Assembly (NCBI GenBank): GCA_024345305.1
Contig: BRON01000002.1
Coordinates: 1,550,001 to 1,614,000 of the forward strand
Source of the DNA: Mrakia gelida
Lineage: Eukaryota; Basidiomycota; Tremellomycetes; Cystofilobasidiales; Mrakiaceae
Reading direction: 5' to 3'
Length of the DNA stretch: 64,000 bases
Shown: in pieces, positions 54,814-64,000 of the stretch
Layout: each line of letters opens with the position of its first letter
Numbering within the stretch: the stretch's first letter is position 1
Notes under the pieces: generated by a model
Databases searched by the model: none
The model's input: only the letters and a program-made list of their open reading frames with translations
Told to the model about the DNA's origin: nothing
Program-made: the position numbers and the translations under genes

Positions 54814-55057
54814 GAGGTAGGTGGGTGAACGAGACGCGCGGCGTGAGGTTCTAGAGTCAAGAAAGAGCAAGGAGGAAACTAGCCTAGGTTGCTGTTTGGT
54901 TGGGACCCTATGAGACGTAGAAAGAAAAGAGAGAGATAAGACCCGGAAGAGAAACGAAAAACGAGAAAAGAGAGTGGGGTGTGTTTGGGGGTTTCGAGAC
55001 GCGCGGGAGGGCGGAGGCGACGTCGAAGGGACCGGAAACGACTATGGGTGAAGTCGT

Positions 55058-56909
55058 TTAGAGGAGGGTCCAGTTAATGGCAACCATACCCTCACTCTCA
55101 CTCGCGATGGCTGTGAATGCAATAAATGAACGAAGAGAGAGGGGAGGAAGAGGGAGAGGGAGGAGGTGGTCAGCGTCGAGAACGGGACGACGACCATTCC
55201 GACAGAAGACCTCGGAGGAAAACTAACCAGTGAAGGCACCGACGGAGAGATCGAGGGAGTTGGCGTTGACACACGTAGGGCAGGCGCTGGAGAAGGGAAA
55301 AGAGAGAGGAGGGGAGAGAAAGGTCAGCTTCGTTCACGTCTCGACGCGAGTTGGAAAAGGCAGGAAAGGACGAGACTCACTCGGCGATGATGGCAGTAAC
55401 GGAGGCTCCGGTGTCAGGTCGAGTGATCTTGACGTACTTTCCACAGAGGTCGGAACCAGAGGAGAAGTTGTCTCCTCCTCCCCACCACGAGGAGGTGATG
55501 GCGACGAGAGGGGTGTCGTCGCTGAGGAACGGGAGGAAGAAGGTCGTCAGATCGAGCTCTCGTCGGAAGAGAGTCGTTCGAAGGTCGGAAACTCACGAGT
55601 TGTAGTTTCCACAGGCTCCAGGGTTTCCGTTCTGGAGGAAGTAGGTAGCGAAACTGAAGGAGAATGAAAAGAGGAAATGTCAGAACGAAGGACCAGGGCT
55701 GAGGAGACGCGTCGAGTTCGAGCAAAGACTCACCCTCCAGTGTTCTCGGATCCGGAAGAAGCAGCAGCGGTGGTAGCAGCGGCGGCCTCAGCGGTGGTGG
55801 TGGTAGGAGCGGCCTCGGTGGTCCAAGCAGCGGCGGTCTGGAGGAAAGGAAAGGAGGAGAGAGGGAGAAGGAGACGCGATCAACTTGAGCGTTCTTCATC
55901 CGTTCTGAGCCGAATTTCGAGCTTTCTTCGCGAAAAAAGATTATCACGAACAGTGGTAGGGGCAACGACGGCGGCGGCAACCTCGGCGGCGGTAGTGGTA
56001 GCCTCCTGGGTGGTAGCGGGCGACGCGACCTCCTCGGTGGAAGTAGCGACGGCGGAGGAGGTCTCGTCCTCAACCTCGCACTCCTCCTCCTCCTCCTCAG
56101 AGGCAGAGGTGGTAGCAGCAGGGGCGGCGGCGGCGGTGGTGCTGGGGGCGAAGGTCTCGACGGCAGCAGAGGAGGTAGAGGGAGTGCACTGAGCAGGTCG
56201 GTTTCCGGAGAGGGTCTCGGTAGCGAGGAGAGGGTGGCAGCCTGTAGAGTTGAGAACGAGGGGAGATGACGATGACCAGAATGATGATGAGGAGGATAGG
56301 GAGGAACAAGAGGAGAAGATGAGAGAGAAATGTCAGAATAGGCGAGAGAAGCCGAGAGGACCAAAAAGGTGACGACGGGGAAGGTCGTGGAAACGCGACG
56401 AGCGAAAAGAAGACGTACACTCGTCGAAGAAGGTGGTGTCGTGCTGGGTCTGGCACTGTGAGAGATGAAGGGAAGCGAAGGGACACAGGTCAGCATCTCG
56501 AGCGAGTAGGAAGGAAGGAGGGGAAGTGGTGTAGAGGACGAACAGAGAGGGCGACGTATCGAGTGTGGTCTGGAGATGGGGTCGCAAGACAGAGTCAGTT
56601 CGAGAAAACGAGATGAACGAAACGTGAAAGAGAGTTTCCAATATACGTACAGACGTCGTCTAGAGAGGGGAATAGGAAGGGAAGGTGCCGAAGGTCAGCT
56701 CTTTGAAGCAAACAACCCTCGAATTGAGCTCGGGGAGGAGGATCGATCGAAGGCAAAAGAGAGGTGGACTGACAGGACTCGAGGTAGTCGGTAGCCCATC
56801 CAGAGGGAGCAGCTCGGACCTCAACGTTCCTCTTGGGAATGGGGGCAGCCGAGACGGAGGAGGAAAGAGCGAGGGCGAAGAGAGCGAGGGGAGCGAGGGA
56901 GGCGAACAT
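55058..56909 (-). CDS. Secreted expansin-like (RlpA/DPBB) protein with Ala/Thr stalk
   Basis: Secreted protein with a C-terminal double-psi beta-barrel (RlpA-like/barwin-related, as in fungal expansin-like proteins). ATG at 56909 starts MFASLAPLALFALALSSSVS, a signal peptide cleaved near AAPIPKRN (possible Kex2 site KR). Small exons with Cys (CQTQHDTTFFDE, GCHPLLATETLSGNRPAQCT) form a short Cys-containing module. Then comes a long Ala/Thr/Glu low-complexity stalk (TTAAAAPAATTSASEEEEEE; TTTTAEAAATTAAASSGSEN), probably O-glycosylated. The barrel runs FATYFLQNGNPGACGNYNSD, TPLVAITSSWWGGGDNFSSG, SDLCGKYVKITRPDTGASVT, ACPTCVNANSLDLSVGAFTG, ASEGMVAINWTLL. The Asp of D-L-S needed in related lytic enzymes is present. 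The role (wall loosening or binding) is inferred. Confidence 0.82.
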
Positions 56910-57669
56910 GTTTTTGAAGTTGATTTTGGGGTGAGGGGAGGGTTGGTGAAGGGGCTGGTTGGAGAGTGAAAAAGGAACAGAAGGAAGGTTAGCGAAAGAG
57001 GCCTCGACTTCGAGCTCGTGCGTACGGGCTTCTGAGACGAAGAAGGATCGACGGACTTTTTTGGAAGGGGGAGAGCTGGTTGGGCGAGGGAGGGGAGGGG
57101 AAAGGGAGGCGGGCAAGAGACAAAGGGAGGGTCAGACACGTTGAGGCCCTCCTTCTCCTCCTTCTCTTTGCTCGTAGGAGGATGAGAGCGAAGTGCTTAC
57201 TGGTAACTGTGAAAGTGAAGGAGAGAGGGTGAGTGCTGTAGAGCTGGAAGGGGAAAGGGGAAAGGGAAGGGGGGAAGGGAGTGTAGAGAAAGGAAAGAAG
57301 GTCGTGGATGGAGGTCAAGGAGTCGCCGCTGGTTTCGAATGGGTCTGGACCTCTCGCAGTAGCAGCCGGAGGACAACGAGTCCCTTTCATTTTTCAGGAT
57401 CCCTTGTTTCGGAAAATCGAACGCGTTCCCCTTTCATCTCACAAATCAGGAGAGCGGAAAATTGAAGGACGAAAGATCTCGAGCTCGTCGCGACGAAGGT
57501 CGGTCGTCTCTTCCTCGCTGGCTCGTCGTCTCAGCTTCGTCGAGCTTGAGCTTGTTCGTGTTCTCCTTCTCAACATCCACCCTCCCTCCAGGCCTTCACA
57601 TCCACCCATCCCTCCTGGCCCAGCCCTCTCGTATACCTCCAGACTCGTCGACTCTCGGATCTCTGAATC
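56910..57669. other. Divergent intergenic region (760 bp)
   Basis: Between the DPBB gene (-) and SCAMP (+). It probably contains both promoters and leaders; (GGAAAGGG)-like purine runs lie at 57240-57280. No gene was seen. Confidence 0.45.
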
Positions 57670-59692
57670 ATGGGTGAGCCACCGTCGTACTTTTGTTGAG
57701 CTCGAAGCGAACGACCTCTGATCCATCTTCCCCTTTCGTCCCCTTCCCTTTTTCCTTCGTCTCTTGCAGCTACCCCTTACTCCTCCAACTCGAACCCTTT
57801 CGCGGACCCCTCGAACGAGAACCCTTTTGAATCTTCAGCTTCCATCCCTTCGAAATACACTCAACCCTCGATATCAGACCGAGAAGCAGCTCTCAACGCA
57901 CGAGAGGTCGAGCTGCAACGAAGGGAGAGAGAGGTCGCTGATGCGGGAGTCTTGATGAACAACTGGCCGAAATGTGAGTTCTCTCAACCATACTCTCGAG
58001 ACTATGTACTGGTAGGGGCCGCGCTGGATGGTTGGCGACCGAGCTGTAGCTGGGCGATGCGAGGAGGAGGAAGAGAGGAATCTGAAGCGAGCTGTGTTCC
58101 GAGCGAGCTCGTCGACGCTGTTCGAGCTCAAGATCTGCTTCCACACTCCGTCCAGAAGCTGGTAGAGGACAAGGAAGACAACCAGAAGGCAGTCACGTCT
58201 TCTGGCATCTAGGTTCTTCGCTCTCGACCCTCGTACAGATGTCAAACGAGTTCTCTCCTCCCTCCCTTCACCTCCCAATCCCCAAGCCTTCTATCGAATC
58301 CACCTGTCTCGCTCAAGCTTTCATCCACCCGCTTCTTCTATCACGAAGCTCGAATCCAGAAGGCTCAGACACTATCAAAGGACGAATCCTCGCTCGAGTC
58401 CGAAACGCACGAAGCTGACCTCGACTTTCCCTTCCTCCTCCCTTCCCCGTCGCTACTTCTCTTTCACCCTGCTCGTCTTACAGTCTACCCTCTCATCCAC
58501 CATGATATCTCCACCGCCATCCCTCACGAGTCTCAAGCTACCGTCACCAGACTGTTCCAGTGAGTCCTCAGCTGTCCACTCTCAGCTCGAGCATCACGAA
58601 CACACAACTGACCACGTCGTCTCTCGTCCATCTTCCTCTTCCTGCATCGCCTTCCCCCAGGATTTGGCTCGCACTGGTAGCCACCCTTCTCTTCAACCTC
58701 CTCGGATGTATCTTCCTTCTCATCGCCGGTGCTTCGAACGGAGGCTCTGATGTGAGCTCGACTCATCCGCGATCTTCAGTCAAGTGCTCCTTCGCTCTTC
58801 GCGTCCTGACTCCCTCGCTCTTCTGCCTCCGTCCTCTTCCCTTTGCGTCAGATGATCGCCGCTATCGTTTACGTGCCCTTCATCACTCTCGGAAGCTTCT
58901 TCCTCTGGTACAGGTCAGTCTGCTCTGCGTCTCTTTCTCGTCGCAGAAGCGCGTTCGAGCGAGGCCTGAACTTCCCATCTTCCTCGACTTTCAGACCCAT
59001 CTACTGGGCTTACGCCAAGGAGTACGCGATCTTCTACTACATCTACTTCGTGTTCGGAGGTATCCACGTCGCCTTCTCGATCTACATGGCGAGTTCATGC
59101 CGTCTTACTCTTCTCTTAGAGTTCTCGTTCGACGCGCTGACTTGTCCTTCTTCTTTCGCGTTCTCTCGCACTCAGGCCATCGGTATCCCCTCAACAGGTT
59201 CCGCTGGACTGATCAACACCATCGAGATGTTCGCGAAGACTCACATCCTCGCTGCTGTGTAAGTCGTCGCATCATCTCTCCGCTCGTTGCGCCCTCCCTG
59301 CTTCTTCTGCCTTCGCTAACCCCCTCTTCCTCCTCGTTCGATCGACCAATCCAGCTTCGGAGTCATCTCCTCAGTCGGATGGATCTTCCAGGCTCTCTTC
59401 TCCCTTGCTTGGTACAAGCTCGTGAGTCCAACGATCTCGAACGCGACCTTCGATCCTGTATTCGAACGAACAGAACGCTGACCCTCCCTCGTTCCGCCCA
59501 CTACAGATCTGGGCCCACCACAACTCGAAGGGACACACCATGGAGAAGGCTAAGGGAGAGGTCGCTCAGCAGGGATTCTGGTTCGTCCTCTCGATGCCTC
59601 GTTTCGCTTCGCTTCGTTCGAAACTGACCTTCTTGTCCACTTCTCGTTTCGTTTCGCACAGGATGTACCTCACGAAGATGAGCAAGGTCTAA
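57670..59692 (+). CDS. Secretory carrier-associated membrane protein (SCAMP)
   Basis: Four-span post-Golgi/endosomal trafficking protein. The first coding exon is only ATGG (57670-57673). Joined across an 87-base-pair-class intron it gives MATPYSSNSNPFADPSNENP, with two N-P-F endocytic motifs. A coiled coil follows (SDREAALNAREVELQRRERE). A 508-nt intron (57975-58482) then separates NNWPKF from YPLIHHDISTAIPHESQATV, which together form the conserved SCAMP N-W-P-x-F-x-P-L-x-x-H-D-I-x-x-x-I-P block. The membrane segments are LALVATLLFNLLGCIFLLIA, MIAAIVYVPFITLGSFFLWY, EYAIFYYIYFVFGGIHVAFS and FGVISSVGWIFQALFSLAWY. The linker RPIYWAYAKE after the second span is the SCAMP 'E peptide'-region equivalent (C-W-F/Y-R-P-x-Y). 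The C-terminus is KGEVAQQGFWMYLTKMSKV. About ten exons. Confidence 0.92.
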
Positions 59693-60052
59693 AAGTCCCC
59701 GTCTTGGATCGATCTGCCGTGTCTTCGCTGGTGCGTGGACGAGCGAGGAGAGGGGAGAAGGAGCGTGGGGAAGAGGAGGTTGGCTTGTGTCTTTGGGGAG
59801 GAGAAGGGAACGAGGCAGGTCTCAACGGTTCGGTACATACTTATCTCTCTGTCTCTCTCTTTCGCTCTTTTCTACTTACGATACGACACTGCTATCACGA
59901 GGTCTTTTGTCTGGAACACTCAAGAGAGAGTCGAGACGAACAAGAACGAGAAATGGAGAATTAGTCGAGCGCGTCGAGTCGTTTCTACTCGCGGTCGCTC
60001 TCTCCCCTCCACGCTCTGCACACCAGACAGTTCATCAAAAGATCGACTTCAG
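59693..60052. other. Convergent 3' intergenic region
   Basis: 360 bp between the convergent stop codons of SCAMP and TAP42. T-rich 59820-59880 and otherwise unremarkable; two 3' UTRs. Confidence 0.55.
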
Positions 60053-61811
60053 CTAACCCCTGTTCATGGTGTTCCCAGCCCCCTTGGGATTGTCATCCGT
60101 GTACCTCGCCCACTTCTCGTCCTTGTCCCTCTTCTTCTCGTCCGCTTCCCTCCCACTCCTGGTCCCGTCGTTCTCCGAGGCGATCTGGAGAATCTCAGAA
60201 GAGGTAGGGGCGTCTTCGCTTGCTTGTCTGCGAGGTCGAAGAGAAAACGGGGGAGGAACGATGGTGTGGAGGAGGGGAGGTGAGGGTCAGCTCGCGAAGA
60301 GGTCGAACGAAAGCGAGACGAGAAGAATGGACGGCACGACTCACCCTCCTCCAGTAATGACGTTCCCACTGTCGAATTCGTTCTTGAGGTACTCGTCGAT
60401 GGACATGGTAGGGAGACGATGACCTGAGCGGAAGACTTCCGCGGCGAGACGAGCTCGGTCGTCCATCGCTCCTCCTGAGGGAAGGATGGTGAAGGGTCGG
60501 AGAGGCTGGCAACGTCCAACAGAAAGCGAGGTCAGCGACACGAGTACTGTGTACGAAGCTTCTCTGTCGATACCTCGCGCGAGCAAGCACAAGAACGAAA
60601 ACGGAGAACGAACCTTCCCCTTCGCGTCCATCAACTCTCCCTTCCCATCCGGTCCTCCCCTGTTCACGCTATCCAACCTCCAACTAGCCTGAGTCCCACC
60701 AGCACCCTCGTTCTCCCTCTCCCTCTGCCGCACATCGTCCGCTCCTTGGTCGAGCAGCTCCAAATCGGCAGGCATGCTCTCGAGGAGTTCCGTTTCCGAC
60801 TCGATGGATTCGAGCTGAGCGAGGGACTGAGCGTAGAGGAGGGAGAGGAGGGAGATGGTGTAGATCCTGAGATCATCTGACGAAGAGGAACCGGTGAGGA
60901 GAGAGTCGGAGGGAACGGTGCTGGAGGTGGAGAGACGCGTTGAGGTGGACGAGGAGGTGGGTTGGGTTTGAGACGTGGCGGAGGAAGGGAGGAGGGAGAG
61001 GATGAGGAGGTAGTCGTTGGAGGGGGGTTCGAGCATGGGTGGGTTCCGGTTCAGTGCGAGGAGCTATACAGAGCCAGAACGTGGTTCGATGAGCTTCAGA
61101 AGGGAGCGCGACGGAAGAACGAACAGAGCTCACCTCAAGCTTCTCCCTAACCTCCTTCTCCCACCGATAATGCCTGATCTTCTCCTCCCTCCTCTTGGCA
61201 GGATCCCTAGCACCAGTCCTAGCGAGCTTCTCCCTATCCTCCCCTTCGACGACTCCGTAAGAGTCCAGCATCCGAACGTAGGACTCGAAGTTGGCCTGTC
61301 ATCGAAAGAAGATGGTCGGTCGTCGAGCTCAACATCGTTTTTGGTCCTTCCTTCCTTTGGGTGGATTGGAAGAGGGAGAGGTGGCTCACCTTGCACTGAG
61401 CGAGTCTCTGGAGTCTATCTGACCTCCCCTTGGTCGTTAAGCGACCTACGATCTCTCCTGCTACGACGTCTACGAGCATGAAGACGAGACCTTGGGTGCT
61501 GACGTCCTCGAGCTGCTCGTTGGGAGAGAACACTCCTCGAGCTCGGAGGAGGGATTGAGCGAGGGAGAGAGCTGAGTAGGCCGATTGGAGGAGAGCCTGG
61601 AGTACGACGAGTTGATATGAGATGTTAGAAGTCAGCGATACGAAGAAGGGAGGGAAGCAGAGGGGGGGAGAGGGAAGGAAGGAGAGCTCGAGCTGACCTG
61701 AGTGGGCTCCTCGTTCGTGTTGAGCTCACTAGCGTCCGAAGCTGCGGTCAGAGCTCGAGCAAAGAGTTGAGAGAGAGAGAGAGATCGCAGTTCTTCTTCT
61801 TGGTTCGACAT
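60053..61811 (-). CDS. TAP42: Tap42/alpha4 PP2A-associated protein
   Basis: Regulator that binds the catalytic subunits of PP2A-type phosphatases downstream of TOR. ATG at 61811 begins MSNQEEELRSLSLSQLFARA. The helical TPR-like N-terminal domain covers ALLQSAYSALSLAQSLLRAR, EDVSTQGLVFMLVDVVAGEI, RSDRLQRLAQCKANFESYVR and REEKIRHYRWEKEVREKLE (the basic K-I-x-x-Y/R-x-x-E helix that contacts the phosphatase). The domain continues through DLRIYTISLLSLLYAQSLAQ. The C-terminal signature is PLRPFTILPSGGAMDDRARL, AAEVFRSGHRLPTMSIDEYL and KNEFDSGNVITGGG, diagnostic for the family. It ends in a charged tail (GREADEKKRDKDEKWARYTD, NPKGAGNTMNRG), as in other Tap42 proteins. About seven exons. Its 3' end converges with SCAMP. 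Confidence 0.93.
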
Positions 61812-62299
61812 CTCTGGAAGAAAGTCTTAAAGAAGGGAAGGAGGAGGAGAAGGGTGGTGGGTGAGCTTCGTTGCGTCTCGCCCTTTCGAGATCCTCGCCG
61901 CTCGTCCTCTCTTTCGCCTGCGACCGCCACCAGATTTCTAGAGACTGCAAAACTTTCTTATGGGATTCCAAGAGTATATCCAATCATACCTCTGTGCAGC
62001 AGCCACATTCTTACACTCCAACATCGTAGCAGAGCTGATTCAACAACCGCGTCGAATGGCGACCTTCGCTCGCTCTTCCTCTCTCCTTGAACCCTTCCTC
62101 GACCAGATTGCAGAAGCATTGATCGAAAAGGCTATATGTCCTTCCCTTTCGCAGAAAAAGCTACGATCTTTGCAGATTCACAACGCTCAAGAGCCTCAAC
62201 GGCTCGACGCGTCGCGATCAAACTGATGATCCGAGTTTCGCTCCTTTCGTAGCCTTTCGAGTAGAAATTTCTACCATAGCCATCTCCAGGAGATCTCCT
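61812..62299. other. Intergenic upstream of TAP42
   Basis: About 490 bp. A plus-strand frame of 88 residues (61960-62226) has ordinary composition but no domain or intron and is not accepted. Probably contains the TAP42 promoter. Confidence 0.45.
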
Positions 62300-62928
62300 T
62301 CAGGCCCTTGAGACCTCTGCGAAGAGCCAAAGATTCCAAACGAGCAAGTTTTCTTCGTCGTTCTTCAGCCCTCTCGGGTCACGACGCCCAGCCCTACCCT
62401 CCTCGCCCTCTTCTTTTTCGAGCTCACGCTGGTGGTTTCCCTTCTCCCCAACCCTCTCCCTTCCCTCCTTCTGACCTTGCTCGTCTTTTCGCCGTCTTGG
62501 TTGAGTCTCGAGTGTCCAGAGAAGGAGGTGCATCGCGATCTTTCCTTCGGCGAGAGCTTCCACCAAGGAGGCCGGGTTCTCGACCAAATCTGCACAACTC
62601 CCTTCGTTAATCCTTGCCCTGAGTGTTACCCACATGGGGAAAGTTCATTTCGGGAGCACATACCTCCTCGTACCCTTCCTTGTTATGCATGTTCCTTTCC
62701 TGTTGAACTTGAACGTTTTGGTGCAAGAACGGAGCGAGAAATGGAGGGAGGGCGTCAGAGAGAGGGAGCTGGAGGTCGAAGGCTGAACGTCCCTGGTGGA
62801 CTCAAAGTGAGCTCCTTTGTCAAGGTCTGGCAGTTCAAAGCAGACCTTGGTACTTACGTTGAGATGTCCTCGAGTTTGGAGAGTTTTCGGGCGACGAGCG
62901 TGGAGGTTGACGCGTCGAAGGAGCATGG
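62300..62928 (-). CDS. Unresolved small gene, possibly mitochondrial
   Basis: Tentative three-exon model: ATG at 62928 gives a presequence-like MLLRRVNLHARRPKTLQTRG, ending at a good donor GTAAGTACC (about 62858). A short middle exon near 62665-62710 follows, and then a clearer exon from about 62617 reading ARINEGSCADLVENPASLVE, ALAEGKIAMHLLLWTLETQP and a charged tail to a TGA at 62300. The segment with P-A-S-L-V-E-A-L-A-E-G looks like genuine protein. The 3' part may instead be an intron. The opposite strand also has a 190-residue frame (62432-63004), so even the strand is not certain. No family recognised. Confidence 0.25.
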
Positions 62929-63130
62929 GCGAAGGAGGGAAGGGAAAAGAGGTGAGCTCGCGACGTTCACCCTCTCCTTCTCGATGATGCAACATCCAAA
63001 ATGAGCTCAGAGGGCGATTTCGGGCGGGTAGAAGGATTTGTTGTCCATGCATTCTCACCTTGGTCTTTTCTCTGACATTTTTTCTCTCCCGTGAAAGAGA
63101 GGGCAGCGCGACGCGTTTCCACCTCTTCAA

Positions 63131-64000
63131 ATGAGCTCCTCCCTCCCTTCGCTCCTTCTCACCATCGAACCGCCACCCACCTCGAAAGAGCCACTCTCTC
63201 GCCTCTTTTCCTCGATGGAAGCATCAGCCTCGACCTCCTCCTCCTCCCGTAAACGATCTCCACCACCCTCCCCCAACGCTGAAGCCTCAGGGAGTCGTCC
63301 TCCACCCTCCTCCTCCTCCTCTTCCTCGACCTCCTCCCGCGCTGCTCTCGGTCCTCCCCCTCGAGCTCCCAGAGTGCCTCAAGAAACGATCAACGTCTTC
63401 GAGGAACCTTTTGTGATTGACGAGGAGCCCGAAGACCCTCACGGCGAAGGCTTAGTTCCAGAGAGGCAGCAGGGAGAGGTGGAGGTGGACGTTGAGCTCG
63501 AGGAGGAGGAGGGCGAAGGAGCAGACAGAACGTCCATGTACGTCTCGCTCTTCGAGGGTGAGTCTTGCTCTTCTTACCATCTCTCGCAGTGGTGGATAGA
63601 GCTAATCATGTAGACCTGCTATCCTACAGACATGCTCAAGACCGTGCTCGAGCAAGAATCCTACCTCTTCACCGAAGCTGAGCTCGCGACCTTCGAGCGC
63701 TACAAAGCTCTCTCCTGTACGTCCCATCTCGCCTTCTCAGTTCCTCGTCACCTTCCGCAACATGTCTCATGATGATGGCTGATCCTCTCTCGTGTCCATC
63801 TATCTCTTTGGACTCGACAGACAACGCACGCTACCTCCTCATCCGACTCCTCCTTCGCACCCCTCGAATCCACCGCCAAACCCACCTCGCCGAATCCTAC
63901 GCTGGAGAGATCGGCAAGCAGAACATCGGCGCTACCATGGACGAGCTCTGTCTTCGCTTTGACGGATCCAAGCAACCCACCGTCGCTCCTGCCGGGAAAG
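63131..64000 (+). CDS. FAN1: FAN1-like structure-specific nuclease, 3'-truncated by window edge
   Basis: N-terminal part of Fanconi-associated nuclease 1, a 5'-flap/exonuclease for interstrand crosslink repair that carries a C-terminal VRR-NUC domain (outside this window). ATG at 63131 starts a Ser/Pro-rich leader; an in-frame ATG at 63215 is an alternative start. Exon 1 (to 63557) has RVPQETINVFEEPFVIDEEP and an acidic stretch. After an intron, exon 2 (63630-63716) reads DMLKTVLEQESYLFTEAELA then TFERYKALS, and exon 3 (from 63821) reads YNARYLLIRLLLRTPRIHRQ followed by THLAESYAGEIG. The pattern V-L-E-x-E-x-x-L-F-x-x-x-E, then S-x-x-A-x-Y-L-x-x-R-L-x-x-R is the start of the FAN1 SAP/winged-helix region. 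The UBZ zinc finger of vertebrate FAN1 is absent, as usual in fungi. Confidence 0.85.

Larger units (their letters stand above)
53318..55057. other. 1.7-kb region with tRNA remnant
   Basis: Long space between the Ser-rich gene (+) and the double-psi-barrel gene (-). It holds a degenerate tRNA-Ile (53853-53925) and one doubtful basic frame (54367-54813). The rest is 3' UTR-like C/T-rich sequence (53320-53800) and purine-rich sequence (54890-55050). Confidence 0.5.

Noticed and set aside
61960..62226. 88-residue plus-strand frame upstream of TAP42
   Set aside because: No domain, no intron, and it occupies the TAP42 promoter; length is within chance.
1..64000. Transposons, CRISPR arrays, rRNA genes, secondary-metabolite cluster
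   Set aside because: No terminal repeats, transposase or reverse transcriptase motifs, spaced direct repeats, rRNA blocks or clustered biosynthetic genes were recognised; the viroplasmin-like domain is in an ordinary spliced host gene, not in an integrated virus.

Overview
The window is nuclear DNA from an intron-rich, GC-rich fungus, most likely a basidiomycete of the rust/red-yeast side (Pucciniomycotina, for example Microbotryomycetes). The reasons are dense short introns (mostly 50-130 nt) with GTGAGT/GTTCGT-type donors, a very regular GCTGAC branch site and CAG acceptors, tightly packed genes on both strands, and fungal families such as DUF3292, WSC, Egh16-like, Cbp4, Tap42 and Och1-like proteins. 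The lineage call is inference. No transposon, CRISPR array or rRNA was seen.

Layout: 1-9.8 kb holds the 3' part of an MFS transporter, an Egh16-like secreted protein (-), a doubtful ORF (-), Cbp4-like complex III assembly factor (+), anthranilate phosphoribosyltransferase TRP4 (-) and, divergent from it, an FAD monooxygenase (+). 10.3-19.3 kb holds a protein with a viroplasmin/RNase H1 N-terminal domain but no RNase H (-), a DUF3292 membrane protein (-), a universal stress protein (-) and a SET-domain protein (+). 19.4-24.3 kb holds a GH1 beta-glucosidase (+), a mitochondrial BolA protein (-) and a multi-pass membrane protein (+). 24.6-29.1 kb is one large secreted beta-helix protein with three WSC domains (-).

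30.2-42.9 kb holds a small mitochondrial-type protein (+), a TIP/ITFG1-like FG-GAP receptor (-), XAP5/FAM50 (+), a degenerate AP-endonuclease-like protein (-), an acidic hypothetical (+), Rrp15 (-) and an EF-hand-like protein (+). 43.7-53.3 kb holds glutathione reductase (+), an Och1-like GT32 mannosyltransferase (-), a METTL21/EFM-type lysine methyltransferase (-) and a Ser-rich protein (+). 53.8-64 kb holds a broken tRNA-Ile, an expansin-like double-psi beta-barrel secreted protein (-), SCAMP (+), Tap42 (-), one unresolved locus and the start of FAN1 nuclease (+), which runs off the window.

The genes are mostly unrelated housekeeping functions; this is not a cluster. Several head-to-head pairs share short promoters (TRP4/monooxygenase, USP/SET, BolA/membrane protein, TIP/XAP5, RRP15/EF-hand). 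The most unusual items are the stand-alone viroplasmin-domain protein, the AP-endonuclease fold that has lost its metal and catalytic residues, the three-WSC beta-helix protein, micro-exons down to 4-18 nt, and an ACGCGT word that recurs inside introns. CDS spans below run from start codon to stop codon and include introns.
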